64,000 bases of DNA from an uncultured Corynebacterium sp. (GTDB lineage: Bacteria > Actinomycetota > Actinomycetes > Mycobacteriales > Mycobacteriaceae). The stretch lies in assembly GCF_946223165.1 (NCBI RefSeq), contig NZ_CAMIBP010000004.1, positions 65,338-129,337 of the forward strand, given 5' to 3'. Each line of letters starts with the position of its first letter. The first letter of the stretch is position 1. Position numbers and translations under genes: made by a program. Of the stretch, positions 21,349 through 29,794 are shown in pieces. The notes below the pieces were generated by a model. That model was not told the DNA's origin, did no database searches, and saw only the letters and a program-made list of their open reading frames with translations.

Positions 21349-22572
21349 ATGACCGCAAAGATCCGCACCACCCATGTCGGCTCCCTGCCGCGCACCAAGG
21401 AGCTCCTCGAGGCCAACCGCCGCCGCCTTGCCAGCGAGATTGATGCGGCCGAGTTCGACGGCATCCTCCAGGAGTCGGTCAACTCCGTCGTGCAGCGCCA
21501 GCTCGACTTGGGCATCGACATCGTCAACGAGGGCGAGTACGGCCACGCGATGCTGGACACCGTAGACTACGGCTCGTGGTGGACCTATTCGTTCTCCCGC
21601 TTGGGTGGCTTGCGCCCGACCGACCCTGCCGAGCCGGATGCGAAGGGCAAGATTGTCCGCTACACCCCGGGCAACGTTGAGCTGACGACGTTTGATGACC
21701 GCCGCGACCGCGCGATCTTCGCCGATGCATACGCGGACCCCAAGTCGGGCATCGAGAGCGGCCCCAAGGGCGGCTTGTACCTGCCTACCATCGAGCAGCC
21801 GCTGAGCTACGTGGGACAGGACGCGCTCGCGGCAGACCTGCGCCACCTGGGCAGCGCCCTAGAATCCACGGGTGCGGCTGCCTCCGGCGTTGAGGGTTTC
21901 GTGGCCGCCGTCTCGCCGGGCTCCGCAGCGCGCATCCGCAACCTGTACTACCCGACCTACGCCGAACTCCTCGACGCGACCGCCGAGGTCATGTCCCACG
22001 AATACAAGGCCATTGCTGACGCCGGCTACGTGGTCCAGCTCGACGCGCCGGATCTGGCCGAGGCCTTCGATCAGATTAACCCGGAGCCGTCGTACGAGGA
22101 CTTCCGTACCTACGTGCGCCAGAACGTCGACGCCATCAACAAGTCCATCGAGGGCATCGACCCGAAGCTCGTCCGGCTGCACATCTGCTGGGGTTCCTGG
22201 CATGGACCGCACTCCACCGATGTTCCGTTCGAGGAGATTGTCGACGAAATCCTGCAGGCCAATGTGGGCGGCTTTACCTTCGAGGCTGCTAACGCTCGTC
22301 ACGCCGCCGAGTGGCGCGTGTGGAAGAATCGTCAACTGCCGGAGGGCACGGTCATCATCCCGGGCGTGGTCTCGCACTCCACCAACCTCATCGAGGATCC
22401 GCGACTGGTGGCGGACCGCATCATCCAGTTCGCTGAGCTCGTCGGCCCGGATAATGTCATCGCGTCGACTGACTGCGGCCTGGGTGGACGCATCCACGAG
22501 CAGCTGGCCTGGGCTAAGCTCGAGTCCCTGGTCAAGGGCGCGGAGATCGCCACGCAGGAGCTGTACTCCTAG
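21349..22572 (+). CDS. MetE-core methyltransferase (methionine synthase II family)
   Basis: 407 residues, equivalent to the C-terminal catalytic barrel of MetE without its N-terminal half. Candidate zinc ligands are His278 and Cys280 in LHICWG, Glu312 in FTFEAA and Cys376 in DCGLGG, matching the His-Cys-Glu-Cys set of MetE. It should activate a thiol, homocysteine by family precedent; the methyl donor is unclear because core-only members need not use folate. RBS AAAGGG lies 8 nt upstream. The McbR-type operator supports a role in methionine metabolism. Related thiol alkyltransferases (coenzyme-M-type) share the fold, so the exact reaction is inferred. Confidence 0.75.
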   Translation: MTAKIRTTHVGSLPRTKELLEANRRRLASEIDAAEFDGILQESVNSVVQRQLDLGIDIVNEGEYGHAMLDTVDYGSWWTYSFSRLGGLRPTDPAEPDAKGKIVRYTPGNVELTTFDDRRDRAIFADAYADPKSGIESGPKGGLYLPTIEQPLSYVGQDALAADLRHLGSALESTGAAASGVEGFVAAVSPGSAARIRNLYYPTYAELLDATAEVMSHEYKAIADAGYVVQLDAPDLAEAFDQINPEPSYEDFRTYVRQNVDAINKSIEGIDPKLVRLHICWGSWHGPHSTDVPFEEIVDEILQANVGGFTFEAANARHAAEWRVWKNRQLPEGTVIIPGVVSHSTNLIEDPRLVADRIIQFAELVGPDNVIASTDCGLGGRIHEQLAWAKLESLVKGAEIATQELYS

Positions 22573-22629
22573 CCTGGGTCCGAAGGCCTGACGCCCTGCC
22601 GGGCCTTGGTGCCGGGGGAGAGGGAGAAA

Positions 22630-22665
22630 AAGGCGGCATCGTCAAGCGCTTGACGATGCCGCCTT
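22630..22665. terminator. Perfect 36-bp palindromic bidirectional terminator
   Basis: AAGGCGGCATCGTCAAGC (22630-22647) is followed directly by its exact reverse complement (22648-22665). An A-run before it gives a U-run on the minus strand. It lies between the convergent MetE-core gene and the secreted-protein gene. Confidence 0.88.
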
Positions 22666-22686
22666 CATCGTGCGGTGTGTGCGGGT

Positions 22687-23283
22687 TTAGTGAAAGCCCG
22701 CGCTGCGTGCTGCGTTGACGATGTCCTGGAGGAAGGCCGGGTTGATAGCGGCGAGCATGGAGACGAGCTGGACTAAGACGCCGGCGACGCCCACCAGCAT
22801 GTTGATCCACGCGAATGCTTCCTTGGATTCATCGGTCATCTCGGCCGACTTGGCCCATTCCGGCAGTTCCACCTTGGTGGTGCCGTCCTCGTTGATGGCG
22901 CACGCCGGGGTCTCTGGCATGCCAGACGAGCCGTAGCCGTTGATGATGCCCAAGGCCAGCTCCTGCGGACCCATGAAGGAGGAGCCGGCGGTGCCGTTCT
23001 CGGCGGCCTCCTTGTGCTCCTGCTTGAGGCGGTCAATCTCAGCCCGGCAGGCGGCATCAACGGTGTTCGTGTCGGCCTTGGACGGGGAGGCGGCTTCGGG
23101 CTTCTTGGTGTCCGCGGACGCAGCGTTCGACGAAGAGGAACCCTCGGTCGAGTCCGAGCTGGAGCTCGACTGAGACGTGTCGGAGGACTGATCCTCGGCA
23201 GCCTGAGCGGCCACCGGAGAAACGAGACCGAGGGCAACGCTGGTCGCGGCGACGAGGGCCACGGAGAAGCGACGAGAGCGCAT
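22687..23283 (-). CDS. Secreted protein with Ser-rich linker, unknown function
   Basis: 198 residues. Sec signal peptide (MRSRRFSVALVAA..., likely cleavage after AQA), then a low-complexity Ser/Asp/Glu/Ala/Lys region to about residue 70. A compact domain follows with two cysteines (TVDAACRAEIDRL and PETPACAINEDG) that could form a disulphide. The C-terminus (about 160-198) is a strongly hydrophobic/amphipathic segment, INMLVGVAGVLVQLVSMLAAI, then a short tail. This could be a membrane or mycomembrane anchor. I do not recognise a family. RBS AGGAG upstream; its own transcription unit between two strong terminators. Confidence 0.6.
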   Translation of the reverse strand: MRSRRFSVALVAATSVALGLVSPVAAQAAEDQSSDTSQSSSSSDSTEGSSSSNAASADTKKPEAASPSKADTNTVDAACRAEIDRLKQEHKEAAENGTAGSSFMGPQELALGIINGYGSSGMPETPACAINEDGTTKVELPEWAKSAEMTDESKEAFAWINMLVGVAGVLVQLVSMLAAINPAFLQDIVNAARSAGFH

Positions 23284-23345
23284 GAGAGAACTCCTAGAAA
23301 AGGTTGGGGCGGAAAATTCTGCCCATGAATGTAGCAGGCGGGGTT

Positions 23346-23374
23346 AAAAGGTGGGGTCAACAGTGACCCCACCT
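23346..23374 (-). terminator. Rho-independent terminator after choice-of-anchor gene
   Basis: AGGTGGGGTCA (23349-23359), loop ACAG, TGACCCCACCT (23364-23374): perfect 11-bp stem. On the minus strand it is followed by TTTT (complement of 23346-23349). Confidence 0.88.
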
Positions 23375-23381
23375 CACGTCC

Positions 23382-25274
23382 TTAGCGCAGGAACGGGAGG
23401 AAGGTGCGCAGCTGCTCCTTGATTCCCGGGACGAACTGGTAGGCGGCGGCGACTGCCGCGCCCAGGGCAGCGAGGACCGCGACGACGATGCCAGCGGCCG
23501 AGGAACCGATGGAGCTGGAGTCCTTATCGCCTGGGTTCTCTGGCTTTTCGGGGGTCTCCGGCTCCTCTGGGGTCTCAGGGGCCTGCGCAAGGAGGTCCTC
23601 GACCTGGTAGATCGTGGTTGTGCCGGACACTTCGTTGCCGACCACCAGCAGGTACTGGCCGTTCGGGGAATCCTTCTTGTCGACGAACGCGAAGCCCTCC
23701 GGGCCGAGGTCGCCGGCCGCAGCGGTGGACGCGGCGTCATCGAGGTCGATGTCGACGGAGAAGTCGCGGTTATTGATGTAGGTGGCGAACTTCGCGTTCG
23801 CCGGGTCCGTGATGTCGTAGACGAAGACGCCGCCCACGCGCTCTGCGCCGATGAACGCGTAGGTGCGATCGCCGACCGTGCCGATGGTCAGGGCCTCGGG
23901 CTCTGGGCCCTTGTTGTCGGAGCGATCGTCGAACTTGTTGTCCTCGTTGTCGGCATTGAAGCTGAGCTTGCCTTCGGCGTGAAGCTTGGCCGTAATCTCC
24001 TCGAACTCGGATCCGGAGTCGAAGACGACGGCGCCGGAGGCGTCATAGATGCTAAACGAGCGGGAACCGTAGGAGTAGAGCGCGTCATAGCAGCCCTTGT
24101 CCTCGTTGAAGCCGTCCACGGCGGACACCTTGAGCTTGCCGGCCACCTTCTCCTCGGCAATGTCGAGGGGGAAGGCGTCCCCGCACAGCAGTTGTTTCTC
24201 GGCCAGGTCCTCGATGGAGGTCTCGTCGGTGTAGACGCCGCTGCCGCCCTCGTCTTCGTCGACGCCCCACTCGCGGGCGTCGCCCTCGTTGGCGGTGGCA
24301 AAGTAGGTCTGGCCGGCTGCGGTGAACGCGCCGATGCTGTCCGGCATGGACAGGCCGTGGACCGGGATGGTGCGCAGCTGCGCGGCCCCGTCCTTGTTGG
24401 AGGAGTCAAGGGCCACCGTGGAGTGGTCGGCGATGTGGGCCGGGAGGATCTTCTCCACGGTGGCGGAGGCGATGTCGATGACGCCGATGGCGTTGGCCTC
24501 CTGCAGCGTCACGTAGGCCTTGCCGTCGGCGGAGGTGATGTACTCCGGCTCGAAGTCGATGGAGGGCTTGGCGTCATGTGCGGGCGGGCCGAAGACGCGG
24601 ACGCCGGCGGGCAGTTTCGTGCCGTCGAAGGCACGGAAGTCGGCCACGCGGGCATCTGCAGCAGCAGGGGCGGCGACGGTGGACGGCAGGGCGATGACGG
24701 AGACGGAGCCCTCCGGGTCGCGGGCGTAGTCGGTGCCCTCGGTATTGAGTTCGTTGGAGGGCTCGCCCTCGTTGGCCAGCAGTGCCCAGGCGCCGTCGGC
24801 GGTGATGTGGACATTGTCCGGAAGGGGGCCGACGGGAACGCGGCCGAGCTCCTCGCCGGTGGCGGCATTGAAGAAGAGAGCCTCGCCGGCCTCGGTCTTG
24901 TCGGCCTGCTGAACGGCGACAACGCCCAAGCCGTCGGGACGAACGGCCACGGAGTTGATCTCCTTGTCGTCACCGGCGGACAGGGATCCGACCTTGACGG
25001 GCTTCGCCGGATCGGAGGCGTCGAGGATGTCGACCTCGCCGGCCTGCGCATTGACGGTGAAGATGCGCTGGGAGGCCGGGTGGTACGCCACGATCTCGGC
25101 GGCGGAGGCGCCTAGGATGCCGGAGTCGTAGGAGTCCAGGACGGACAGCTTGACGCCGGCGTCGGCGGCGGAGGTGGAGATGACGTTGGAGACCACGGCG
25201 GCCTGGGCCGGGGCGGCGACGAGGCCGCAGCTCAGGGCAGCCGCCGCGCAGAGGGAGAGGGCGCGAATACGCAT
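23382..25274 (-). CDS. Secreted choice-of-anchor I family beta-propeller protein
   Basis: 630 residues. A Sec signal peptide (cleavage near AQA) is followed by a long repeat-rich beta region with propeller-like blades, such as EIVAYHPASQRIFTVNAQ, PDNVHITADGAWALLANEGEPS and GPEPEALTIGTVGDRTYAFIGAER. The closing LGPEGFAFVDKKDSPNGQYLLVVGNEVSGTT is typical of 'choice-of-anchor I' proteins. Then comes a Pro/Glu/Thr spacer (about 560-590), a hydrophobic helix and a short basic tail (RTFLPFLR), so it is probably tethered to the membrane. Distant relatives are linked with phosphatase or nuclease domains, but no catalytic domain is present here. RBS AAGGA upstream. Confidence 0.7.
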   Translation of the reverse strand: MRIRALSLCAAAALSCGLVAAPAQAAVVSNVISTSAADAGVKLSVLDSYDSGILGASAAEIVAYHPASQRIFTVNAQAGEVDILDASDPAKPVKVGSLSAGDDKEINSVAVRPDGLGVVAVQQADKTEAGEALFFNAATGEELGRVPVGPLPDNVHITADGAWALLANEGEPSNELNTEGTDYARDPEGSVSVIALPSTVAAPAAADARVADFRAFDGTKLPAGVRVFGPPAHDAKPSIDFEPEYITSADGKAYVTLQEANAIGVIDIASATVEKILPAHIADHSTVALDSSNKDGAAQLRTIPVHGLSMPDSIGAFTAAGQTYFATANEGDAREWGVDEDEGGSGVYTDETSIEDLAEKQLLCGDAFPLDIAEEKVAGKLKVSAVDGFNEDKGCYDALYSYGSRSFSIYDASGAVVFDSGSEFEEITAKLHAEGKLSFNADNEDNKFDDRSDNKGPEPEALTIGTVGDRTYAFIGAERVGGVFVYDITDPANAKFATYINNRDFSVDIDLDDAASTAAAGDLGPEGFAFVDKKDSPNGQYLLVVGNEVSGTTTIYQVEDLLAQAPETPEEPETPEKPENPGDKDSSSIGSSAAGIVVAVLAALGAAVAAAYQFVPGIKEQLRTFLPFLR

Positions 25275-25406
25275 GGGGATAGGTCCTTCGAAGAGATAGA
25301 TAGAGGTAGATAAAACGGAAGATGAACCGTCTGTCGAGCTAACCGAATCCGGGTAAATTTCGCGCGACGCCGAGGTTGCCAGCAGATGAAAACTTCAATA
25401 ATCGGT

Positions 25407-25423
25407 CGCTTAGTAGGTAAGCG
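25407..25423. promoter_or_regulatory. Inverted repeat in the ilvA promoter
   Basis: CGCTTA (25407-25412), GTAGG, TAAGCG (25418-25423), perfect arms, immediately upstream of the TAAGAT -10 box (25437-25442) of ilvA. Operator-like position; regulator unknown. Confidence 0.4.
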
Positions 25424-25450
25424 TGTGGCGGGTGACTAAGATGTTGTCCC

Positions 25451-26749
25451 ATGATTGCAACGACAACAGATCCGAAGACCTTCGAGCCCATCCATGCCTC
25501 CGATATTCAGCAGGCCCAGGCCCGAATTTCCACCGAGATCGCGCCGACGCCGCTGCAGTACTGCCCGCGCCTGTCGCAGGAAACCGGCTACGAGGTTTAC
25601 CTCAAGCGCGAGGATCTTCAGGATGTGCGCTCCTACAAGATTCGCGGAGCCCTCTACGGCATCTCTAACCTGAGCGCGGAGCAGCGCTCCCACGGCATCG
25701 TCACGGCCTCTGCGGGCAACCACGCGCAGGGCGTGGCGTACGCCTGCCGCACCATGGGGATCCAGGGAAAGATCTTCGTACCGGAGCCCACCCCGAAGCA
25801 GAAGCGCGACCGCATCCTCGTCCACGGAGGGGACCAGGTGGAGCTGGTTGTCACCGGCGCCAACTTTGACGAGGCCGCGGCCGCCGCGCATGCCGATGCC
25901 GCCGAGCGCGGCGCCATCTTCATCGAGCCCTTCGATGCCCGCGACACCATCACCGGCCAGGGCACCGTGGCCGCGGAGGTTCTCTCGCAGCTGTCCAGCC
26001 TGGGTAAGTCTCTCGACACCATCGTTGTGCCGGTCGGTGGCGGCGGATTGCTCTCTGGCATCACGTCGTACCTCGCGGACATGTCGCCGCGCACCGCGAT
26101 CGTCGGCATCGAACCGGCGGGCGCGGCCTCGATGACCGCCGCTTTTGAGAACGGCGGCCCCGTGACCCTGGAATCTGTGGACCCGTTCGTCGATGGCGCG
26201 GCCGTCAAGCGCTTGGGCGACCTGCCGTATCAGTTACTCGAGGCCAACCAGGGGCGCCTGCACTGGGATACCGTCTCCGAGGGCGCCGTGTGTACCGAGC
26301 AGCTGGGCCTGTACCAGAACGAGGGTATCGTCGCCGAGCCCGCGGGCGCCCTGTCCGTGGCGGGCCTGCGCACGCTCAACCTCGCGCTGGGATCCGTGGT
26401 GGTCTGCGTTATCTCCGGCGGCAATAACGACGTCCTGCGCTACGCAGAGATCATGGAGCGCTCCCTTGTCCACCGCGGTCTCAAGCACTACTTCCTGGTC
26501 AACTTCCCGCAGGAGCCGGGCCAGCTGCGTCACTTTCTCACCGAGATCCTCGGCCCCGAGGACGACATCACGCTCTTCGAATACTTGAAGCGCAACAACC
26601 GCGAGACTGGCGCCGCCCTCGTGGGCATCGAGCTGAACCGCGCCGCGGACATCACCGGTCTCCTCGAGCGCATGGATGCCTCCAAGATCAGCTGTGAGCA
26701 CCTCAAGCCGGGCACCCCGGAGTACGACTACCTGGTGGCCTCAAAGTAG
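25451..26749 (+). CDS. ilvA: Biosynthetic threonine ammonia-lyase (deaminase)
   Basis: 432 residues. The PLP lysine is in SYKIRGA, the glycine-rich phosphate loop is VPVGGGGLLSG, and SAGNHAQGVA is conserved. The C-terminal part (from about residue 330, HYFLVNFPQEPGQLRHFL) is a single ACT-like regulatory domain, so feedback by isoleucine is expected. It makes 2-oxobutanoate from threonine, the first step to isoleucine. TAAGAT lies 8 nt before the ATG and no Shine-Dalgarno is present, so it is probably leaderless. An inverted repeat at 25407 could bind a regulator. Confidence 0.93.
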   Translation: MIATTTDPKTFEPIHASDIQQAQARISTEIAPTPLQYCPRLSQETGYEVYLKREDLQDVRSYKIRGALYGISNLSAEQRSHGIVTASAGNHAQGVAYACRTMGIQGKIFVPEPTPKQKRDRILVHGGDQVELVVTGANFDEAAAAAHADAAERGAIFIEPFDARDTITGQGTVAAEVLSQLSSLGKSLDTIVVPVGGGGLLSGITSYLADMSPRTAIVGIEPAGAASMTAAFENGGPVTLESVDPFVDGAAVKRLGDLPYQLLEANQGRLHWDTVSEGAVCTEQLGLYQNEGIVAEPAGALSVAGLRTLNLALGSVVVCVISGGNNDVLRYAEIMERSLVHRGLKHYFLVNFPQEPGQLRHFLTEILGPEDDITLFEYLKRNNRETGAALVGIELNRAADITGLLERMDASKISCEHLKPGTPEYDYLVASK

Positions 26750-26792
26750 TCCCTACTTCGGCCGCCAGGGACGGCCACGGTAGCCTGACTGC

Positions 26793-27449
26793 ATGAGCGC
26801 ACTGAGTTATGTCCGCCCTGCCGCGGGGAAGGTGTGGGAGCACGAGATTGAGATCAAACGCTCCCGCTTCATTACCCTGGTGGGACGCGTGACCGAAGAG
26901 GACGAAGCGCGGGAGTTTATCGACGCCGCCAAGGCACGCTTTCCCGACGCCCGCCACCACTGCTCGGCTTACGTCTATCACGTGGATGACGCCAACCCGG
27001 TCGAGCGCTCCTCCGATGATGGCGAGCCGTCGGGCACGGCGGGCAAACCCATGCTCGATGTGGTCAAAGGATCGGGCATGCTTGATCTGTGCGCGGTGGT
27101 GGTGCGCTACTTCGGAGGCGTCAAGCTCGGCGCTGGGGGACTGGTGCATGCCTACAGCGGCGCGGTGAGCGAGACCCTGGAGACGATGGGGGCGAGCGAT
27201 CGCGTGACGCGGGCAATCAAGGAGCTCTACGTCGTCGACGTCGACCATGCAGAGGCTGGCCGCATCGAGGCTGAGCTGCGCGGCCGCGGCTACGATGTGG
27301 TCGATACGCGGTACGGCGCGGAGGTCACGCTCACCCTTGCCGTCGATCCCGGCGGACGGCCGCAGCTTGATGCTGAACTAGCGGCACTGTCCCAAGGCCG
27401 GGTGGAAGCGGCCGAAGCCGGGCGCGAATGGGTAGAATTACCGTCATGA
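26793..27449 (+). CDS. YigZ/IMPACT family protein
   Basis: 218 residues. The conserved N-terminal region includes EIEIKRSRFI, HHCSAYVYH, SDDGEPSGTAGKPML and VVVRYFGGVKLGAGGL, all hallmarks of the YigZ/UPF0029 family. The C-terminal half is the DUF1949-like ferredoxin fold. Biochemical role is not firmly established in bacteria; nucleic-acid or ribosome association is suspected. TAGCCT lies 6 nt before the ATG, so it may be leaderless. Its stop overlaps the next ATG (ATGA), starting a three-gene unit. Confidence 0.85.
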   Translation: MSALSYVRPAAGKVWEHEIEIKRSRFITLVGRVTEEDEAREFIDAAKARFPDARHHCSAYVYHVDDANPVERSSDDGEPSGTAGKPMLDVVKGSGMLDLCAVVVRYFGGVKLGAGGLVHAYSGAVSETLETMGASDRVTRAIKELYVVDVDHAEAGRIEAELRGRGYDVVDTRYGAEVTLTLAVDPGGRPQLDAELAALSQGRVEAAEAGREWVELPS

Positions 27450-27682
27450 CTATGCAGCCCCGCCCCAATAATCCGATTGAGAAGCGCAAGCAGGACGTGC
27501 GCAAGCATTCGCGCAACGCCGTTATTTCCGTCGTCGGTGGTGTCGGCGGCGGCCTCTTGCTCGCCTGGATGACGACAGCGGACTGGTTCTTCCTCATGCT
27601 CGGCCTCGTCGTGGCCGTCGTGGGCGGCGCCTATAACTGGATGCAGATCCAGAAGATCGTCAATCACAAGGACCAGTACTAA
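27446..27682 (+). CDS. Small two-helix membrane protein
   Basis: 78 residues: charged N-terminus (NPIEKRKQDVRKHSR), two hydrophobic helices separated by TTADW, and a short polar tail. The ATG at 27446 overlaps the YigZ stop, and the stop is followed at once by the next ATG, so it is translated with both neighbours. Function unknown. Confidence 0.65.
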   Translation: MTMQPRPNNPIEKRKQDVRKHSRNAVISVVGGVGGGLLLAWMTTADWFFLMLGLVVAVVGGAYNWMQIQKIVNHKDQY

Positions 27683-28087
27683 ATGTCGGCTGCCGGCGGA
27701 GGCAGCGGTGGCAGCACCGGGGACGGTGGCCCCGTCCGTATCGACGCGTGGGTGTGGTCCGTGCGCATGTTCAAGACGCGTTCTGAGGCTGCCGATGCAG
27801 TCAAGGCGGGACACGTCAAGCTCAACGGCAATGCCACGAAGCCCGCGCAGCAGGTTGTCCCGGGGGATCGCGTGCGCGTGTGGCGCAACCACCACGAGCA
27901 TGACCTTGAGGTCCTCGCGACGGTGCGCAAGCGCGTCGGCGCCCCGCAGGCGCGGGCTTGCTACATCGACCACGCGCCCCCGCCGCTGCCGAAGGAATTC
28001 CTGCCGGCGCTGCCCGTGCGCGATCGCGGCGCTGGCCGCCCCACGAAGCGGGACCGCCGGCAGATGGATAAGTTTCTCGGCCGCTAA
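27683..28087 (+). CDS. S4-domain RNA-binding protein (Hsp15/HslR-like)
   Basis: 134 residues. A Gly/Ser-rich start precedes an S4 domain, RIDAWVWSVRMFKTRSEAADAV...GHVKLNGN, then a basic tail. The pattern is that of HslR/Hsp15 and RqcP-like proteins, which bind stalled 50S subunits carrying peptidyl-tRNA. It begins directly after the stop of the small membrane protein (TAA-ATG). Convergent with the alarmone synthetase gene, with overlapping stops (28084-28087). Confidence 0.82.
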   Translation: MSAAGGGSGGSTGDGGPVRIDAWVWSVRMFKTRSEAADAVKAGHVKLNGNATKPAQQVVPGDRVRVWRNHHEHDLEVLATVRKRVGAPQARACYIDHAPPPLPKEFLPALPVRDRGAGRPTKRDRRQMDKFLGR

Positions 28088-29079
28088 GCGCCACCAAGCT
28101 GCTTGAGTCGCCGGCCGAGGCGCTTGCGCCGATCAGGGCGGTCGCCGAGCTCGGCCGTCTTCGTTACGTGTTCCTTGCCAAAGCGCAGGAGGAGCAGATC
28201 ATCGAGCAGACGGATCTGTCCTGGGTGGATGCGGTAGCGCATGTGCTCGTGGACGAAGGCGATGTGCGCGGGGTTGAGCAGTTCCTTGAGCTTCGCGAGC
28301 GAGTCGATTCCGTGGGCCTCGAGCAGCTCCTCCAGGAAGTGGTACCGATCCGAGCGAGAGTGCGGGTAGGTATCACCCAGCAACATGGCGAGCACGCCGG
28401 GCAGCGTGGCCGCAGTAATCTCCACCGTCGTCTCGGTGCCGGGGCCGACGTCCATGAGCGCGGCGATATCGTCGAACTGCTGATCGGCGAGCTCGATGAG
28501 GCCGGCGGCGAGGGTAAAGAGGCGGTCCACCTGGGGCGTGGGGGGCTTGGAGCCCTGCTTGTAGCGGATGTCGTGCTCGAATTCTGCCCAGGCGTGCTGC
28601 AGCACGGTGCGGATCTGGATCTCAAACGACATCCCCTCGTAGGCCCCGAGCTCCTCCAGACCCGCAGCGGCGGCCTTGACGCGGACAATGAGGTGGTGGG
28701 AGCCGTAGCCGAAGCCGCCGGAAATGCGGGTCTCGGCCGCTTTGTCGACGGAGCGTGAGACCTCGAACGCCTTTGACAGGACATCGATGACGGTGGGGAT
28801 GACCGTGGAGTGATAGACCGTGATGCGAGCGCCCACCACGTCGTGGATGTCCTCCCACGGCGCCGGGTAGGCTGGCGAGCCGTCGGTCTTTTTCTTTTTG
28901 GCCTTGGCCTTGAGCGAGGGCCAGCCCTTGACGCGGGCGGTCACGCGGTCGTAGACCACGCCGGCGTCGTCGAGCACGTCTTCGATGGCCGCGGTGAAGT
29001 CTGCCGCCGCGGTGGGGTGGGTGCGGACCCAGTCGTGATAGCGGTTGCCCAGCTGCGACATGACGGTCTCGGGCATCAC
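28084..29079 (-). CDS. Small alarmone synthetase-like RelA/SpoT domain protein (RelS type)
   Basis: 331 residues. There is only the (p)ppGpp synthetase domain, with no HD hydrolase, TGS or ACT domain. Conserved elements are SLKAKAKKKK for nucleotide binding, DIHDVVGARITVY, FGYGSHHLIV and EIQIRTVLQHAWAEFEHDIRYK with the catalytic Glu. About 130 further residues at the C-terminus are helical. It should transfer pyrophosphate from ATP to a guanine nucleotide, a RelS-type role known in corynebacteria. The main Rel protein is not in this window. A second ATG directly after the first is equally possible. Confidence 0.82.
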   Translation of the reverse strand: MMPETVMSQLGNRYHDWVRTHPTAAADFTAAIEDVLDDAGVVYDRVTARVKGWPSLKAKAKKKKTDGSPAYPAPWEDIHDVVGARITVYHSTVIPTVIDVLSKAFEVSRSVDKAAETRISGGFGYGSHHLIVRVKAAAAGLEELGAYEGMSFEIQIRTVLQHAWAEFEHDIRYKQGSKPPTPQVDRLFTLAAGLIELADQQFDDIAALMDVGPGTETTVEITAATLPGVLAMLLGDTYPHSRSDRYHFLEELLEAHGIDSLAKLKELLNPAHIAFVHEHMRYRIHPGQIRLLDDLLLLRFGKEHVTKTAELGDRPDRRKRLGRRLKQLGGA

Positions 29080-29141
29080 GGTCCTTTCGTTGCGGTCGGC
29101 TGCGCCCGAAGACTCTGGTGAGGCGTGCTGGTGACGACCAC

Positions 29142-29753
29142 TTAGAGGGGGCGGGGGAATCCGTCAGACCATAGTAGTGGCTCGACCGCCGTTCGGGGAA
29201 TGTGAACCCCGGCGTCCGCGCGGGCGGCCTGGAATGCGCGCCGAGCATCCGTGTTCTTGCGCAGCGGGATGGCGTACAGATGATCGTGCGCCGGCGCCAA
29301 GTAGGCGACAGTGGGCGTGCGAAGCACCTCAACGAGGTGATGGTGGAGCACGGAGAAGGGCGCCGGGTGGGCCAACCAGGACGTGGCGGGGGAGCCTTTG
29401 GTGCGTACCCGCACCCCACCGAGCGCGGATTTGGTTCGGAAATGATAACCCCGGTGGGTCAGAGCGGCCTCCATGACGTTGTGAGCGGCCAGTGCCCAGG
29501 CTTCGTGCGTCTGGATGTCGGCGGCGGCGAGCGCCCGGTAACTGATCAGCTGCCCGTTGCGGCGGACGAGGATCATGTCGAGGCCGCGGCACAGCCCGAG
29601 CGACGCGACGGAGTCAAAGTATCCGTCGTCGCTGAGCCGGGGCCGGGAGGACGTGGGCCGTGGGGACAGCGCCGGTATGAGGTCAGCGGCGAGCAGAGGT
29701 AATGCGGTGGAGGCGCGGGATGAGTCTTGTGTCGCGCGCAGGGCAAGCGTCAT
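29142..29753 (-). CDS. Hypothetical protein downstream of tandem repeats
   Basis: 203 residues, soluble, no signal peptide. The start at 29753 has AAGGAG upstream. The first 40 residues are Ser/Pro/Ala-rich; the rest alternates strands and helices (LDMILVRRNGQLISYRALAAADIQTHEAWALAAHNVMEAAL, then FSVLHHHLVEVLRTPTVAYLAP...HLYAIP). The order of an opening strand, a helix with aromatic residues and a late 'YAIP' strand is loosely like DUF1444-type proteins, but I would not assign it. Three to four 12-bp tandem repeats lie 40-80 bp upstream and may control it. Confidence 0.55.
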   Translation of the reverse strand: MTLALRATQDSSRASTALPLLAADLIPALSPRPTSSRPRLSDDGYFDSVASLGLCRGLDMILVRRNGQLISYRALAAADIQTHEAWALAAHNVMEAALTHRGYHFRTKSALGGVRVRTKGSPATSWLAHPAPFSVLHHHLVEVLRTPTVAYLAPAHDHLYAIPLRKNTDARRAFQAARADAGVHIPRTAVEPLLWSDGFPRPL

Positions 29754-29794
29754 GGAAGCTCCTTGCAGGGGCGATCGCGGTAGTCGAGGACACT

